In this document: positions 48,753 to 57,491 of the stretch, piece by piece
Layout of the letters: each line of letters begins with the position of its first letter
Numbering within the stretch: position 1 is the stretch's first letter
Assembly (NCBI GenBank): GCA_002438805.1
Contig: DJQV01000023.1
Coordinates: 138,839-202,838, forward strand
From: Bacteroidales bacterium UBA6377
GTDB taxonomy: Bacteria; Bacteroidota; Bacteroidia; Bacteroidales; UBA932
Direction of reading: 5' to 3'
Length of the DNA: 64,000 nucleotides
Notes under the pieces: model-generated
Database searches by the model: none
Told to the model about the DNA's origin: nothing
Seen by the model: the letters and a program-made list of their open reading frames with translations, nothing else
Translations under genes and position numbers: made by a program

Positions 48753-51332
48753 TCATTCCTTTTGGTATTCCGATTCGTCCATCATCAGGTAGGAGTCCTC
48801 GTAGCCACCGTAATCGACGACTATTTTCTCGAAGACGATTCCTTCATCAAGCGGCCTGATGCGGAGTTCGGCGAGTCCGTCAGGTCCTGTTGCAACAGGC
48901 AGGGTGACGGTGTCAACCTTCACTCTCCTTGCCACGGTAGGGTAGTATATGCTGTAGATGTTTTCAGGATTCTCATTGAGCAGTTCGTTGAATTTCACTT
49001 CTTTTGAGGCGCTGCCCTGGAATCCGGCTTCGTATCTGTGTGGGGTGCCTTTGAATGCGAGGGTCGTCTTCACGGCTATGTGTACCTTGACTTCATTTGT
49101 CCCCTCCGGAAGGCGTAGTCTGTACCGCAGTTCTGCCCCCTCCGCCGGCTGCGTATATGGCATCAGTGCCACCCCGCTCAGGGTCCTGCCCATGTACGGT
49201 ATTACAGTCCATTCTGTGCCCGTTGTGGCGGTGGCACTATAATAGTGCTCGGCCTCCATCGCGGTGTATCCGGTGCTTGTCAGGCCGAAGCTGAATCCTC
49301 CCGGAGTGCCTGCGTCCATGCGCTTTACTTCAGGCATCGTATTGGCGGGGAAGTCGTCATTCCAGTTCGTGTAGCCTATGTGCTTCTGGGTCATCATGCC
49401 GTCCCATTTTCCCCCGGACATCACCTTGTTGTAGTCGTGTTCCAGTTCGGCGTCGCGCTTGAAACAGGCTTCCACCTTGTCCGCCCAGATGTTGGCTGCC
49501 GGGTCACCGTGCTCGTAGAGGTAGCGGTTCATAGCTTGGGCGTAGTACATTTCATATATGTTGCTCATGGCCTGGACCGGGAAGAGGATGAGCTGCTTGT
49601 AGGCATCGCGGTATTGAGGCTTGAGCGAGAGATATTGTCTGAGCGCGTCGGTCTCAAGGCCCTTGAATTCGTCTGTGACCTGCTTGAACTCCCCTGTCTT
49701 GAGGTTATAGGTCCTGCTGTCCAGCATCTCGGCAGTGATCCGCCCCGCATACTTGCTGTAGAGGTTGAGTATCCGGGCTGCCTCCTCTGCCTGGGCGTCT
49801 CCGAACTGCTGGCGGCAGAACTCTACTGTATGGTCGAGAAGGTTGGCGGCGGAGAATTTCTCCGGATTGCGCGCGATGTCCATGTATAGCGTGATAGGGT
49901 ATTCCATCGGTTTGAGGTCTCCGACATTCAGCACCCAAAGCCTGTCTACACCGTAGCCGTATGCGAGCTGCAGTTGTTCCCATAGATTCTGTATCGGGGT
50001 GACATTGAGCCATTTGCTATTGCGCGGCGCGCCCACGTAGTCGACGTGGTAGTACAGGCCCCACCCGCCGCTGCGTTTCCTCTCTTCGGCGTTCGGGAGC
50101 TTGCGGACATCGCCCCAGTTGTCGTCTGACACGAGGATTGTCACATCGTCCGGGACGCGTAGCCCTTTGTCGTAGTAGCTCTGGACTTCTTTGTACAGGG
50201 CCCAGAGCTGTGGGCGTTCGCTTGCCGGCCGTCCGGTCTCCTTGGCGATGATTTTCCGCTGGTTGGCTATGATGCGCTCAAGGAGGGCTATGGTCTCCTC
50301 ATCGCGCGGCACATATTCGTCATCGTGCCCGACCCTGCCTCCCATCGGCGCGTCACCGTCTCCGCGCATGCCGATGGTGATGATGTCTTCAGTGTCCTTT
50401 GCGCGCCGGATGCCTTCGCGGAAGAAACGGTCGAGTGTCTTCTGGTTGGTCGCATAGTCCCACGGTCCGTCTGCGCCATGGCGTCTTACCCATTCCTGAT
50501 GGTTGCGGGCCATCGGCTCGTGGTGTGAGGTGCCCATTATGATGCCCATCTCATCGGCTGTCTTGCTGTTGAGCGGGTCGTCTGCGTAGAAAGACCAGCC
50601 CCACATTGCAGGCCAGAGATAGTTGCCTCTAAGGCGGAGAATCAGTTCGAATACGCGCGCGTAGAACTCGTGCCCACCGTAGTCCGTCCCGTAGGTGTTT
50701 CTGACCCAGGAGGTGAGGCAGGGGGCTTCATCGTTGAGGAAGAGGCCGCGGTATCTGACGGCCGGTTCGTCCACTGTCCAGGTGCCACGCTTTATGGAGA
50801 GGTTGTCGTGATGCTCGACGGGGACATCGGCCCAGTCATACCAAGGGGACACCCCGATCTGTTCGGAGAGTTCGTAGATGCCGTAGATTGTGCCGCGTTT
50901 GTCGCTTCCGGCTATCACGAGGGCCTCTCTGGCTTGCTCAACTGGATTTTTGACCGTGGTGATGAGGTATGTCTCGCGCTTGCCCTTGATGGCGCTGATG
51001 TCCAGTTTGCCTGAAGAGACGAGATTCTTGATGAGTTCGCTTTCAATGGAGCCGATGATGATGGCATCCTGTTTTTCGGCGGAATGACCGGGCGTGATCC
51101 CGAAAGGGGGTTCGGTGCCGCAGACCCGTCCGAAATCTTTACGCAGATTACGCACTGCGATCTGTATGCCTTCGTAGTCGTTCTTGTCGTATATGATTGG
51201 TAGCGGCGTGCCCTCCTCTATGAGGGTGAAACGTGCGCCGTTCAGTTCCGGGAAGGTGAGTCCATCGTGGTCTTTGGCGCTTACGGGCAGGCTCAATGCC
51301 AGCAGGGCTGTCAGAATTAGTATTTTTTTCAT
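48753..51332 (-). CDS. GH115 xylan alpha-1,2-glucuronidase
   Basis: 859 residues with signal peptide to about residue 19 (VSA). Family wording includes RYRGLFLNDEAPCLTSWV, LWPAMWGWSFYADDPLN, GIIMGTSHHEPMARNHQEW, and TIGMRGDGDAPMGG, which holds the probable substrate and catalytic acids. The C-terminal 180 residues are the extra beta domain of GH115. It removes (4-O-methyl)glucuronic acid from internal xylan residues in the periplasm. The product can feed uxuA and the SDR at 1-1545. It is alone, not in a SusCD locus. Its start lies divergent from the sigma54-linked ABC genes. Confidence 0.93.
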   Translation of the reverse strand: MKKILILTALLALSLPVSAKDHDGLTFPELNGARFTLIEEGTPLPIIYDKNDYEGIQIAVRNLRKDFGRVCGTEPPFGITPGHSAEKQDAIIIGSIESELIKNLVSSGKLDISAIKGKRETYLITTVKNPVEQAREALVIAGSDKRGTIYGIYELSEQIGVSPWYDWADVPVEHHDNLSIKRGTWTVDEPAVRYRGLFLNDEAPCLTSWVRNTYGTDYGGHEFYARVFELILRLRGNYLWPAMWGWSFYADDPLNSKTADEMGIIMGTSHHEPMARNHQEWVRRHGADGPWDYATNQKTLDRFFREGIRRAKDTEDIITIGMRGDGDAPMGGRVGHDDEYVPRDEETIALLERIIANQRKIIAKETGRPASERPQLWALYKEVQSYYDKGLRVPDDVTILVSDDNWGDVRKLPNAEERKRSGGWGLYYHVDYVGAPRNSKWLNVTPIQNLWEQLQLAYGYGVDRLWVLNVGDLKPMEYPITLYMDIARNPEKFSAANLLDHTVEFCRQQFGDAQAEEAARILNLYSKYAGRITAEMLDSRTYNLKTGEFKQVTDEFKGLETDALRQYLSLKPQYRDAYKQLILFPVQAMSNIYEMYYAQAMNRYLYEHGDPAANIWADKVEACFKRDAELEHDYNKVMSGGKWDGMMTQKHIGYTNWNDDFPANTMPEVKRMDAGTPGGFSFGLTSTGYTAMEAEHYYSATATTGTEWTVIPYMGRTLSGVALMPYTQPAEGAELRYRLRLPEGTNEVKVHIAVKTTLAFKGTPHRYEAGFQGSASKEVKFNELLNENPENIYSIYYPTVARRVKVDTVTLPVATGPDGLAELRIRPLDEGIVFEKIVVDYGGYEDSYLMMDESEYQKE

Positions 51333-51403
51333 GTGCAGTTTTGTGTTTGTAGTGTGTAAGATACGGATTTTTTGCCTGCCTTGTAGGGGCCCCGTCTGCC
51401 CCG

Positions 51404-51444
51404 TTGTAAAGATATTTTACATCTGTTGTAAAGATTCTTTACAT
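51404..51444. promoter_or_regulatory. Paired 19-bp dyads (UAS), copy C
   Basis: Dyads 51404-51422 (TTGTAAA-GATAT-TTTACAT) and 51426-51444 (TTGTAAA-GATTC-TTTACAT), starts 22 bp apart. This is the copy with the least deviation between its halves. It sits between GH115 and the ABC ATPase. Confidence 0.82.
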
Positions 51445-51499
51445 CACGAAAGCAGTGCCAATAATGCTAAACCATTTAAAACAAGCGACTTATGTGTAT

Positions 51500-51515
51500 T
51501 GGCACGAAGAGTGTT
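51500..51515 (+). promoter_or_regulatory. Candidate sigma54 promoter for ABC ATPase/permease
   Basis: TGGCACGAAGAGTGTT: the -24 part TGGCACG is a perfect consensus; -12 is G-n-T. Predicted start near 51526, leader about 63 nt. The dyads are centred 89 bp upstream of the -12 G. Confidence 0.72.
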
Positions 51516-51588
51516 TATTTGTCCGTGTCCCCGTGCAGGTCATCCTTGCGCGGTGCACAAAAGGAACAAGAACAAACAAATACGCAAC

Positions 51589-52269
51589 ATGATTAAAGTT
51601 ACAAATCTTACCAAGGTCTTCAGAACTGAGGAAATCGAGACAACGGCTCTCAACGGTGTTTCATTTGAAATCAAGGACGGCGAATTCGTCGCCATCATGG
51701 GCCCTTCAGGATGCGGCAAGTCAACGCTCCTCAACATCCTCGGCCTGCTCGACAACCCTACTTCCGGCTCTTACGAACTTCTGGGGGTGGAGGTTGCCAA
51801 CCTCAAGGAGAAAGAGCGCACCAAGTTCCGCAAGGGCAACATCGGCTTCGTATTCCAGAGCTTCAACCTGATCGATGAACTCAATGTCTACGAGAACATT
51901 GAGCTGCCTCTCCGCTATCTGAACATCTCAGCCGCCGAGCGCAAGGCCAAGGTCACGGAGATAATGAAGAGGATGAACATCAGCCACCGTGCCCAGCACT
52001 TCCCGCAGCAGCTCTCCGGAGGTCAGCAGCAGAGGGTCGCGATAGCCAGGGCCGTGGTAGCCGGGCCGAAGCTGATCCTGGCCGATGAGCCTACCGGTAA
52101 CCTCGATTCCAAGAACGGTAAGGAAGTGATGGACATGCTCAGCGAGCTCAACTCCGAGGGCACGACCATCGTCATGGTGACCCACTCCCAGAGGGACGCC
52201 GCCGTGGCACAGCGCACCATCGACCTCTTCGACGGCCAGATCGTGAGCGATGTGAAAAATGAACTGTAA
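51589..52269 (+). CDS. ABC transporter ATPase, MacB/LolD type
   Basis: 226 residues from MIKVTNLTKVFRTEEIETTAL; frames reaching further upstream would cross the promoter. Walker A GPSGCGKST, Q-loop, signature LSGGQQQR, Walker B LILADEPTGNLDSK, and the H-loop VTHS. It belongs to the MacB/LolD/FtsE group that works with FtsX-type permeases by mechanotransmission. The cognate permease follows 2 nt on. The two tandem permeases at 27654-32316 lack an ATPase and share its regulatory element, so it may serve them too. Confidence 0.95.
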   Translation: MIKVTNLTKVFRTEEIETTALNGVSFEIKDGEFVAIMGPSGCGKSTLLNILGLLDNPTSGSYELLGVEVANLKEKERTKFRKGNIGFVFQSFNLIDELNVYENIELPLRYLNISAAERKAKVTEIMKRMNISHRAQHFPQQLSGGQQQRVAIARAVVAGPKLILADEPTGNLDSKNGKEVMDMLSELNSEGTTIVMVTHSQRDAAVAQRTIDLFDGQIVSDVKNEL

Positions 52270-52271
52270 AA

Positions 52272-54668
52272 ATGAACTTTTTCAGACGGCATAACTCCGG
52301 CGGGGTCTCCACCATCCTCAATATTTTGGGGATGACGGTGGCTTTCGCCGCTTTCTACATCATCCTGGTGCAAGTCCACCACGACCTCAGTTACAACCAT
52401 GGGGTCAAGGACGCCGACAGGGTATACATCGTCAGCCTGCCGGACTGGTACGAGGAAGGCAAGTATATGACGTGGGTGAACCGTCCCCCGTTTGAACAGC
52501 TCATATCTTCCTGCTCGGACATTGAGGTTGGCGGGACTGGCCATATCTACGGACAGCAATACAAGATTATTGTAGGGAAGGGGGATTCTGCCCCGGAAGG
52601 AGACGAGCCGGCCTTGTCAACGGACGTGTCAAGCCTCAACCCCGGTGCGGCGAAGGCCTTGGGTGTGGAGTTTGTCAGCGGCAGCGCCGATGACCTCATC
52701 TCCTCTGCGACCCTTGCCGTGTCCGAGTCCGAAGCTGCCCGTCTGGGGCTGCATCTCGGGAGCGAGGTCATATTGAAGCAGGGAAGCAACATCAATTTCA
52801 GATCCACTGTCAAGGCCATCTACAAGGATGCTCCGCGTAATACGGACCTTGATTCATTCAAGATGTTCGTTGCCATCGGGGATGAGAGCATAGACAACTG
52901 GAGCGAGTGGAGTTACAACTATTTCATCAAAGCCAGAGAAGGTGTCTCCAAAGACGATCTTGAAAAGGTCGGAGGAGAGATGCTTCTTGGTATTCTGGGA
53001 CAGGATGCAGATGCGTCAGAAGAGGACATGGCTGAGGCTGCCAAGAGGTTCAGGCTCCATCTGATCCCGTTGGAGGACAGCTATTTCGACCAGTCGGTAT
53101 CTGATGCTCCCGGAGCTACTGGCAACAAGACCACCACCATGACTCTTCTGGCCGTGGCGGTCCTGGTCATAGTCATCGCTTTCATCAACTTCATCAATTT
53201 CTTCTTCGCCCTTGTGCCGCTGAGGATCCATTCCGTCAACACGCGCAAGGTGCTCGGGGCTTCGAGGAGTAGCCTTGTTGCTTCTTATGTACTTGATGCA
53301 GTGCTGATGGTGGCCGTGTCGCTGGTGCTGTCTGCCGGAGTTGTGCTCCTGTTCCAGCACAGCAGTTTCGCATCTCTGATTTCATGCTCCACCTCGTTTG
53401 CGGCGAACCCCGGAGTTGCCCTGTTTGCTGTGGGGCTCGGACTCATTGTGGCGGTGCTTGCCAGCCTGTATCCCGCATTCTATATCACCTCTTTCTCTCC
53501 GGCACTTGCCCTGAAGGGGAATTTCGGTGCGAGCCGTAGGGGCAGGGTGTTCCGCTACGCTCTGGTGGGAGTCCAGTTCTTCATCTCCATGTCCCTTATC
53601 ATCTGTGCCACATTCATCACCTTGCAGAGGAGTTATATGGTCAAGCACGACATGGGCTTTGACCGGGAGGAACTTCTCGTAGTGAATGTGAGCAATACGG
53701 TGGCGGCATCTTCCGCCGCAGTGCGGGCTCAGTTGCTGGAGAACCCTCAGGTCAAGGCGGTCACTTGGGCCGATGGAGATATCGTGCGTCCGAGCAGGAT
53801 GGGCTGGGGCCGGTCATTCAAGGGCCAGCAGATAAGTTTCCAGTGCTATCCTGTGTCGTGGGATTTCCTTAGATTCATGGGAATCCCGGTAGTGGAGGGA
53901 CGCGACTTCACGGAGGCCGACGAGCAGAGCGAGAACGGTGTCTTCATATTCAATGAGGCGGCGAAAAAGGAGTTCGGGCTGACCTTGGATGATAAGATAG
54001 AAGGGCATAGGGAAGAGGCGGAGATTGCCGGCTTCTGCCGGAATTTCAACTTCCGCTCGCTGCGCGACGGAGTCTCGCCTCTGTGCCTGTATGTGTTCGG
54101 GAAGCATCCTTGGCGCAGCTTCAGGACTCTCCTTGTGCGCACAGTCAAGAACGCAGATGTTCCTGCGGTAAGGAAATATGTCGAGGGCATAGTGGAGAAG
54201 ACGGATCCTTCCATGTCTCCGGAGGATATGGACATTCAGATGCTTGACCAGCAGATACAGGAGCAGTATCGGCAGGAGTCCATGCTCTCCACGCAGATCG
54301 GACTGTTCTCCCTGCTTGCTGTCATCATCTCGCTGATGGGTGTGTTCGGACTGGTGATGTTCGAGACTGAGCACAGGCGCAAGGAGATTGCCGTGCGTCG
54401 CGTCAACGGGGCCACGGTCGGGAGCATCCTGCAGATGTTCAACATGGAGTTCATAAGGATAGTGCTTGTCTGCTTTGTCCTTGCCGCACCTGTCAGCTAT
54501 CTTGTCGTCAGCCGCTACTTGCAGGGCTTCGCCTTCAAGGTGCCGATGTATCTGTGGGTGTTTGTGATGGCGCTTGCCGTGACGCTGCTTGTCACCGTGG
54601 TGGTTGTGACGCTCCGCAGCTACAAGGCCGCCACCGACAATCCTTCGCTGACCTTGCATAAGGACTAG
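52272..54668 (+). CDS. FtsX/MacB-type ABC permease
   Basis: 798 residues with the same two-unit plan as the permeases at 27654 and 29995: an N-terminal helix (STILNILGMTVAFAAFYIILV), periplasmic core, FtsX domain at about 290-420 with FALVPLRIHSVNTRKVLGAS, a middle helix (VFRYALVGVQFFISMSLIICA), a second periplasmic domain and a final FtsX domain with EHRRKEIAVRRVNGA. It is the only one of the three with an adjacent ATPase. A 15-bp terminator follows. Confidence 0.92.
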   Translation: MNFFRRHNSGGVSTILNILGMTVAFAAFYIILVQVHHDLSYNHGVKDADRVYIVSLPDWYEEGKYMTWVNRPPFEQLISSCSDIEVGGTGHIYGQQYKIIVGKGDSAPEGDEPALSTDVSSLNPGAAKALGVEFVSGSADDLISSATLAVSESEAARLGLHLGSEVILKQGSNINFRSTVKAIYKDAPRNTDLDSFKMFVAIGDESIDNWSEWSYNYFIKAREGVSKDDLEKVGGEMLLGILGQDADASEEDMAEAAKRFRLHLIPLEDSYFDQSVSDAPGATGNKTTTMTLLAVAVLVIVIAFINFINFFFALVPLRIHSVNTRKVLGASRSSLVASYVLDAVLMVAVSLVLSAGVVLLFQHSSFASLISCSTSFAANPGVALFAVGLGLIVAVLASLYPAFYITSFSPALALKGNFGASRRGRVFRYALVGVQFFISMSLIICATFITLQRSYMVKHDMGFDREELLVVNVSNTVAASSAAVRAQLLENPQVKAVTWADGDIVRPSRMGWGRSFKGQQISFQCYPVSWDFLRFMGIPVVEGRDFTEADEQSENGVFIFNEAAKKEFGLTLDDKIEGHREEAEIAGFCRNFNFRSLRDGVSPLCLYVFGKHPWRSFRTLLVRTVKNADVPAVRKYVEGIVEKTDPSMSPEDMDIQMLDQQIQEQYRQESMLSTQIGLFSLLAVIISLMGVFGLVMFETEHRRKEIAVRRVNGATVGSILQMFNMEFIRIVLVCFVLAAPVSYLVVSRYLQGFAFKVPMYLWVFVMALAVTLLVTVVVVTLRSYKAATDNPSLTLHKD

Positions 54669-54684
54669 AGGTCAATGAAATACG

Positions 54685-54717
54685 AAAGCGGCCCGCAGAT
54701 TTTCTGCGGGCCGCTTT
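54685..54717. terminator. Strong bidirectional terminator
   Basis: 15-bp perfect stem: AAAGCGGCCCGCAGA (54685-54699) with its complement at 54703-54717, loop TTT. A and T tracts on both sides let it end the permease transcript (plus) and the tRNA-Ser transcript (minus). Confidence 0.85.
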
Positions 54718-54721
54718 GCTG

Positions 54722-54810
54722 CGGAGAGGACGAGATTCGAACTCGTGGTACGGAATAACCCGTACGTCAGTTTAGCAAACTGGTGGTTTCAGCCACTCAC
54801 CCACCTCTCC
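54722..54810 (-). tRNA. tRNA-Ser (GCT)
   Basis: 89 nt class II tRNA. Acceptor GGAGAGG/CCTCTCC, anticodon arm CAGTTTGCTAAACTG (GCT), long variable arm with stem GTACGG/CCGTAC, T loop TTCGAAT (canonical), discriminator G. Read on the minus strand. No CCA encoded. Confidence 0.95.
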
Positions 54811-54890
54811 CCGGTGTCCAGCCCCTGACTATAGGCTGGACGACAAAGTTACAACAAAATCTTTGTTTTGCAAATATCTTTTGCCGGCTC

Positions 54891-56033
54891 TTACTTCTTG
54901 CCAGTCAGCAGGGAGTAGATCTTGTTGCTGACGTCGCTGTTCTCCTGGGAGCCTGCAAAATCGCGGGAGTGAGGCCCGTAGGCGAAAAGCGGAACCATTA
55001 TGGGGGTATGTCCTTTAGAGGCGAAAACTCCCTGGATTTCTCCTTCCTGAGGGACTCCTCTGGAAAGGGTGACTCCACCTGTCTCGTGGTCGGCGCTTAT
55101 GAGCACCAGAGTGTGCCCGTCCTTTTCCGCGAAACGGATGGCGGCCTCTATGGCCTTGTCGAAGTCAAGGGTCTCGTCAACCATTCCCTGATAATTGTTC
55201 TTGTGCTCTTCCTTGTCGATGCGTGCGCCCTCCACCATGAGGAAGAAACCTTTCTTGGATCTTGCGGAGAGGAAATCTATAGCCATCTGTGTGGTGGCCG
55301 GCAGATAGTCGCCACGCTCCGGGAGAGTCACGCTTGGCGGTAAATAAGCCAGCTTGTCGCTATTGTCAAGGACTTTTTCCTGCCCTTCAGGAGAGTAGAT
55401 CACATCAAATTGCTCCTTTATCTCTTCCTGTGTTTTCAGAGGAAGGCCCTCGAAGACTTTGCTGGAGCCGGCTGAGGCGAATACGAGGTGACTTGCCGGG
55501 AGGTCTGCCCAGATGGCTTCTGCGGCCCTGCGGTTGGTCTGGTGAGCGAAGAACGAAGCCGGGGTGGCTCCGTCAAGATTGTCGGTGGAAACCACCCCGC
55601 AGGCGAATCCGAGCGGCTCAAGCTTCTCCGGGAGATTCTGGAGAGGCTGGCGCTCAGTGTCCATACCGACGTAGCCGTTGTTGGTCTTGACACCGGTAGC
55701 GTATGCTGTGCCGGAGGCGGCCGAGTCGGTGGTGAAGTTGTCGGCGGACTGTGTGCGGACGTAACCGCAGGTCTTGAGGTTGGTCATCGTGAGTGTGCCG
55801 CCGTTGGCGTACATGGCCGAATTGACCGCTCCGACACCCATTCCGTCCCCGATTAGGAGTATGACATTGCGTACTTTCGTCTCCTTGCCGTCGTTCTTGA
55901 ATGACGGGGTGTAGCTGCTCTGCTGCTTGACATGGGCCTCTCCGGCCGTTGCTTTCACTTCTTTCCCCGGAGTCTGGGCAAACCCTGCGACTACCAGAGA
56001 GAGAGCGAGAATAGACGTGATGATTCTTTTCAT
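54891..56033 (-). CDS. Alkaline phosphatase (PhoA superfamily)
   Basis: 380 residues with signal peptide (to about residue 19). Metal-binding LLIGDGMGVGAV (Asp63), nucleophile Ser104 in TTDSAASGTAYATG, SADHETGG for the other zinc ligands. Periplasmic hydrolysis of phosphomonoesters. It lies 12 nt downstream of a sulfatase in one operon, so it may clean phosphate from the same class of substrates. Confidence 0.94.
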   Translation of the reverse strand: MKRIITSILALSLVVAGFAQTPGKEVKATAGEAHVKQQSSYTPSFKNDGKETKVRNVILLIGDGMGVGAVNSAMYANGGTLTMTNLKTCGYVRTQSADNFTTDSAASGTAYATGVKTNNGYVGMDTERQPLQNLPEKLEPLGFACGVVSTDNLDGATPASFFAHQTNRRAAEAIWADLPASHLVFASAGSSKVFEGLPLKTQEEIKEQFDVIYSPEGQEKVLDNSDKLAYLPPSVTLPERGDYLPATTQMAIDFLSARSKKGFFLMVEGARIDKEEHKNNYQGMVDETLDFDKAIEAAIRFAEKDGHTLVLISADHETGGVTLSRGVPQEGEIQGVFASKGHTPIMVPLFAYGPHSRDFAGSQENSDVSNKIYSLLTGKK

Positions 56034-56045
56034 TTCTGATGAGTT

Positions 56046-57491
56046 TTATTCTCCCTTGAACAGGGGGAAGTTGTGATTCGGAATATGCGATTCTGTCATT
56101 AAGGCTTTGAGTTCCTCGACTTTCTCGGGCTTCTGTGCGGCGAGGTCGGTGGTCTCGCCTGGGTCGGAGTCCAGATTATAGAGCTCGTAGTGGTCGCCCG
56201 GCTTCTCTATGTCCAGACGGATGAGTTTCCATGGGCCCTTGCGTGCCGCCTGGCTGCTCCTTTCCGCGAACTCGAAGTAGAGGTTGTCATGCTCCTGCTG
56301 GCCCTTGCGGCCTTCCAGAAGAGGAAGCAGGCTGATTCCGTCCATCGTTTCCTGTGTCTGTGCGCCGATGATGTTTCTGAAGGTCGGCATCATGTCCCAG
56401 AACGAGCACATGAAATCTGTCTGCTCTCCTTCCTTGATATGTCCCGGCCACTGGACTATCATCGGTACGCGGATGCCTCCTTCGTAGAGGTCGCGCTTGT
56501 AGCCTCTCCATGGGCCGTTGCTGTTGAAGAAATCCGGGTCTGCCCCGCCTTCGAGGTGCGGGCCGTTGTCGCTGGAGAAGATGATGATGGTGTTGTCGTA
56601 GACTCCCAGTTCCTTGAGCTTGGCGACGAGTTGCCCGACATATACATCAAGCCTTGTCACCATGGCTGCGAAGGTGGCGTGAGGGTATTCCTGGGAGCAG
56701 TAGCCTCCTATGCGGAAGCGCGGATGCCCCTGATCTTCACCCTTGTACGGGGTCTCGGGGAAGGCTCCGCGGAATTTCGCGATGATGCTGTCCTGCGGCA
56801 CGATGAGCTCTGCATGCGGAATGGTTGTAGGATACCAGAGGAAGAACGGCTTGCCGTCTTTTACGGAGGCTTCCATGAATTTCAAGGCCTCATCATGTAT
56901 CAGGTCGGCTGAGTATGTGCCTTCTCCGTATGGGATCTCGTCTACATTGTCTGCAAGGATCACCTTCTCACGGTTGTCCCACAGGTGGTCAGGGTAGTAG
57001 CTGTGGGCGAGCGTCTGGCAGTTGTATCCGTAGAATTTGTCCACCCCCTGCTCGTTCGGGTCTCCGGTTGAGGCTATAGGGCCGAGACCCCATTTGCCGA
57101 ATGCTCCCGTAGCGTAGCCTGCGTCCTTGAAGTCGTGGAAGATGGTCTGTGCGCCCTCCGGGAGCGGGAACTGCCCCTCCGGCGGGACTTTGAGATTGCC
57201 GCGGATATATGTGTGTCCACTGTGCGTGCCGGTCACAAGGCACGAGCGCGAAGGGGCGCTCACGGTGGTGCCGGAGTAGCACTGTGTGAAGCGCAGGCCG
57301 TTGCCGGCCAGGGCGTCTATGTTCGGTGTGCTGAAGAGTTGCTGCCCGTAGCAGCTGAGGTCTCCCCAGCCGAGGTCGTCGGCCAGGATGAACACCACGT
57401 TAGGCTTGGTCTGTACTTTTCCGCTCTGCCCGCAGCCGGCTATGGCTGTGCCGGCGGCAAGGGCGGCTCCGAGTTTCGTGATCCTACTCAT
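56046..57491 (-). CDS. Arylsulfatase-type sulfatase, Ser-type
   Basis: 481 residues, lipoprotein (lipobox IAGC, Cys20), so exposed at the envelope. Metal-binding DD (38-39), and the modification motif SAPSRSCLVTG from Ser78: a Ser-type sulfatase that needs oxidation to formylglycine by an anaerobic radical-SAM maturase (anSME), which is not in the window. Other ligands are in FSSDNGPHLEGG. Substrate cannot be told; host or plant sulfated glycans are usual. Its start shares one base with the C69 dipeptidase stop. Confidence 0.93.
   Translation of the reverse strand: MSRITKLGAALAAGTAIAGCGQSGKVQTKPNVVFILADDLGWGDLSCYGQQLFSTPNIDALAGNGLRFTQCYSGTTVSAPSRSCLVTGTHSGHTYIRGNLKVPPEGQFPLPEGAQTIFHDFKDAGYATGAFGKWGLGPIASTGDPNEQGVDKFYGYNCQTLAHSYYPDHLWDNREKVILADNVDEIPYGEGTYSADLIHDEALKFMEASVKDGKPFFLWYPTTIPHAELIVPQDSIIAKFRGAFPETPYKGEDQGHPRFRIGGYCSQEYPHATFAAMVTRLDVYVGQLVAKLKELGVYDNTIIIFSSDNGPHLEGGADPDFFNSNGPWRGYKRDLYEGGIRVPMIVQWPGHIKEGEQTDFMCSFWDMMPTFRNIIGAQTQETMDGISLLPLLEGRKGQQEHDNLYFEFAERSSQAARKGPWKLIRLDIEKPGDHYELYNLDSDPGETTDLAAQKPEKVEELKALMTESHIPNHNFPLFKGE

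Noticed and set aside
51445..51460. Second sigma54-like box on the minus strand next to dyad pair C (TGGCACTGCTTTCGTG)
   Set aside because: The -24 part is good, but the dyads would lie downstream of it, its -12 lacks the G-n-T pattern of the other three boxes, and it is over 110 nt from GH115.
53814..54659. 281-codon minus-strand frame opposite the permease gene
   Set aside because: Rich in His, Gln and Arg as expected from the complement of a GC-biased gene; no motif.
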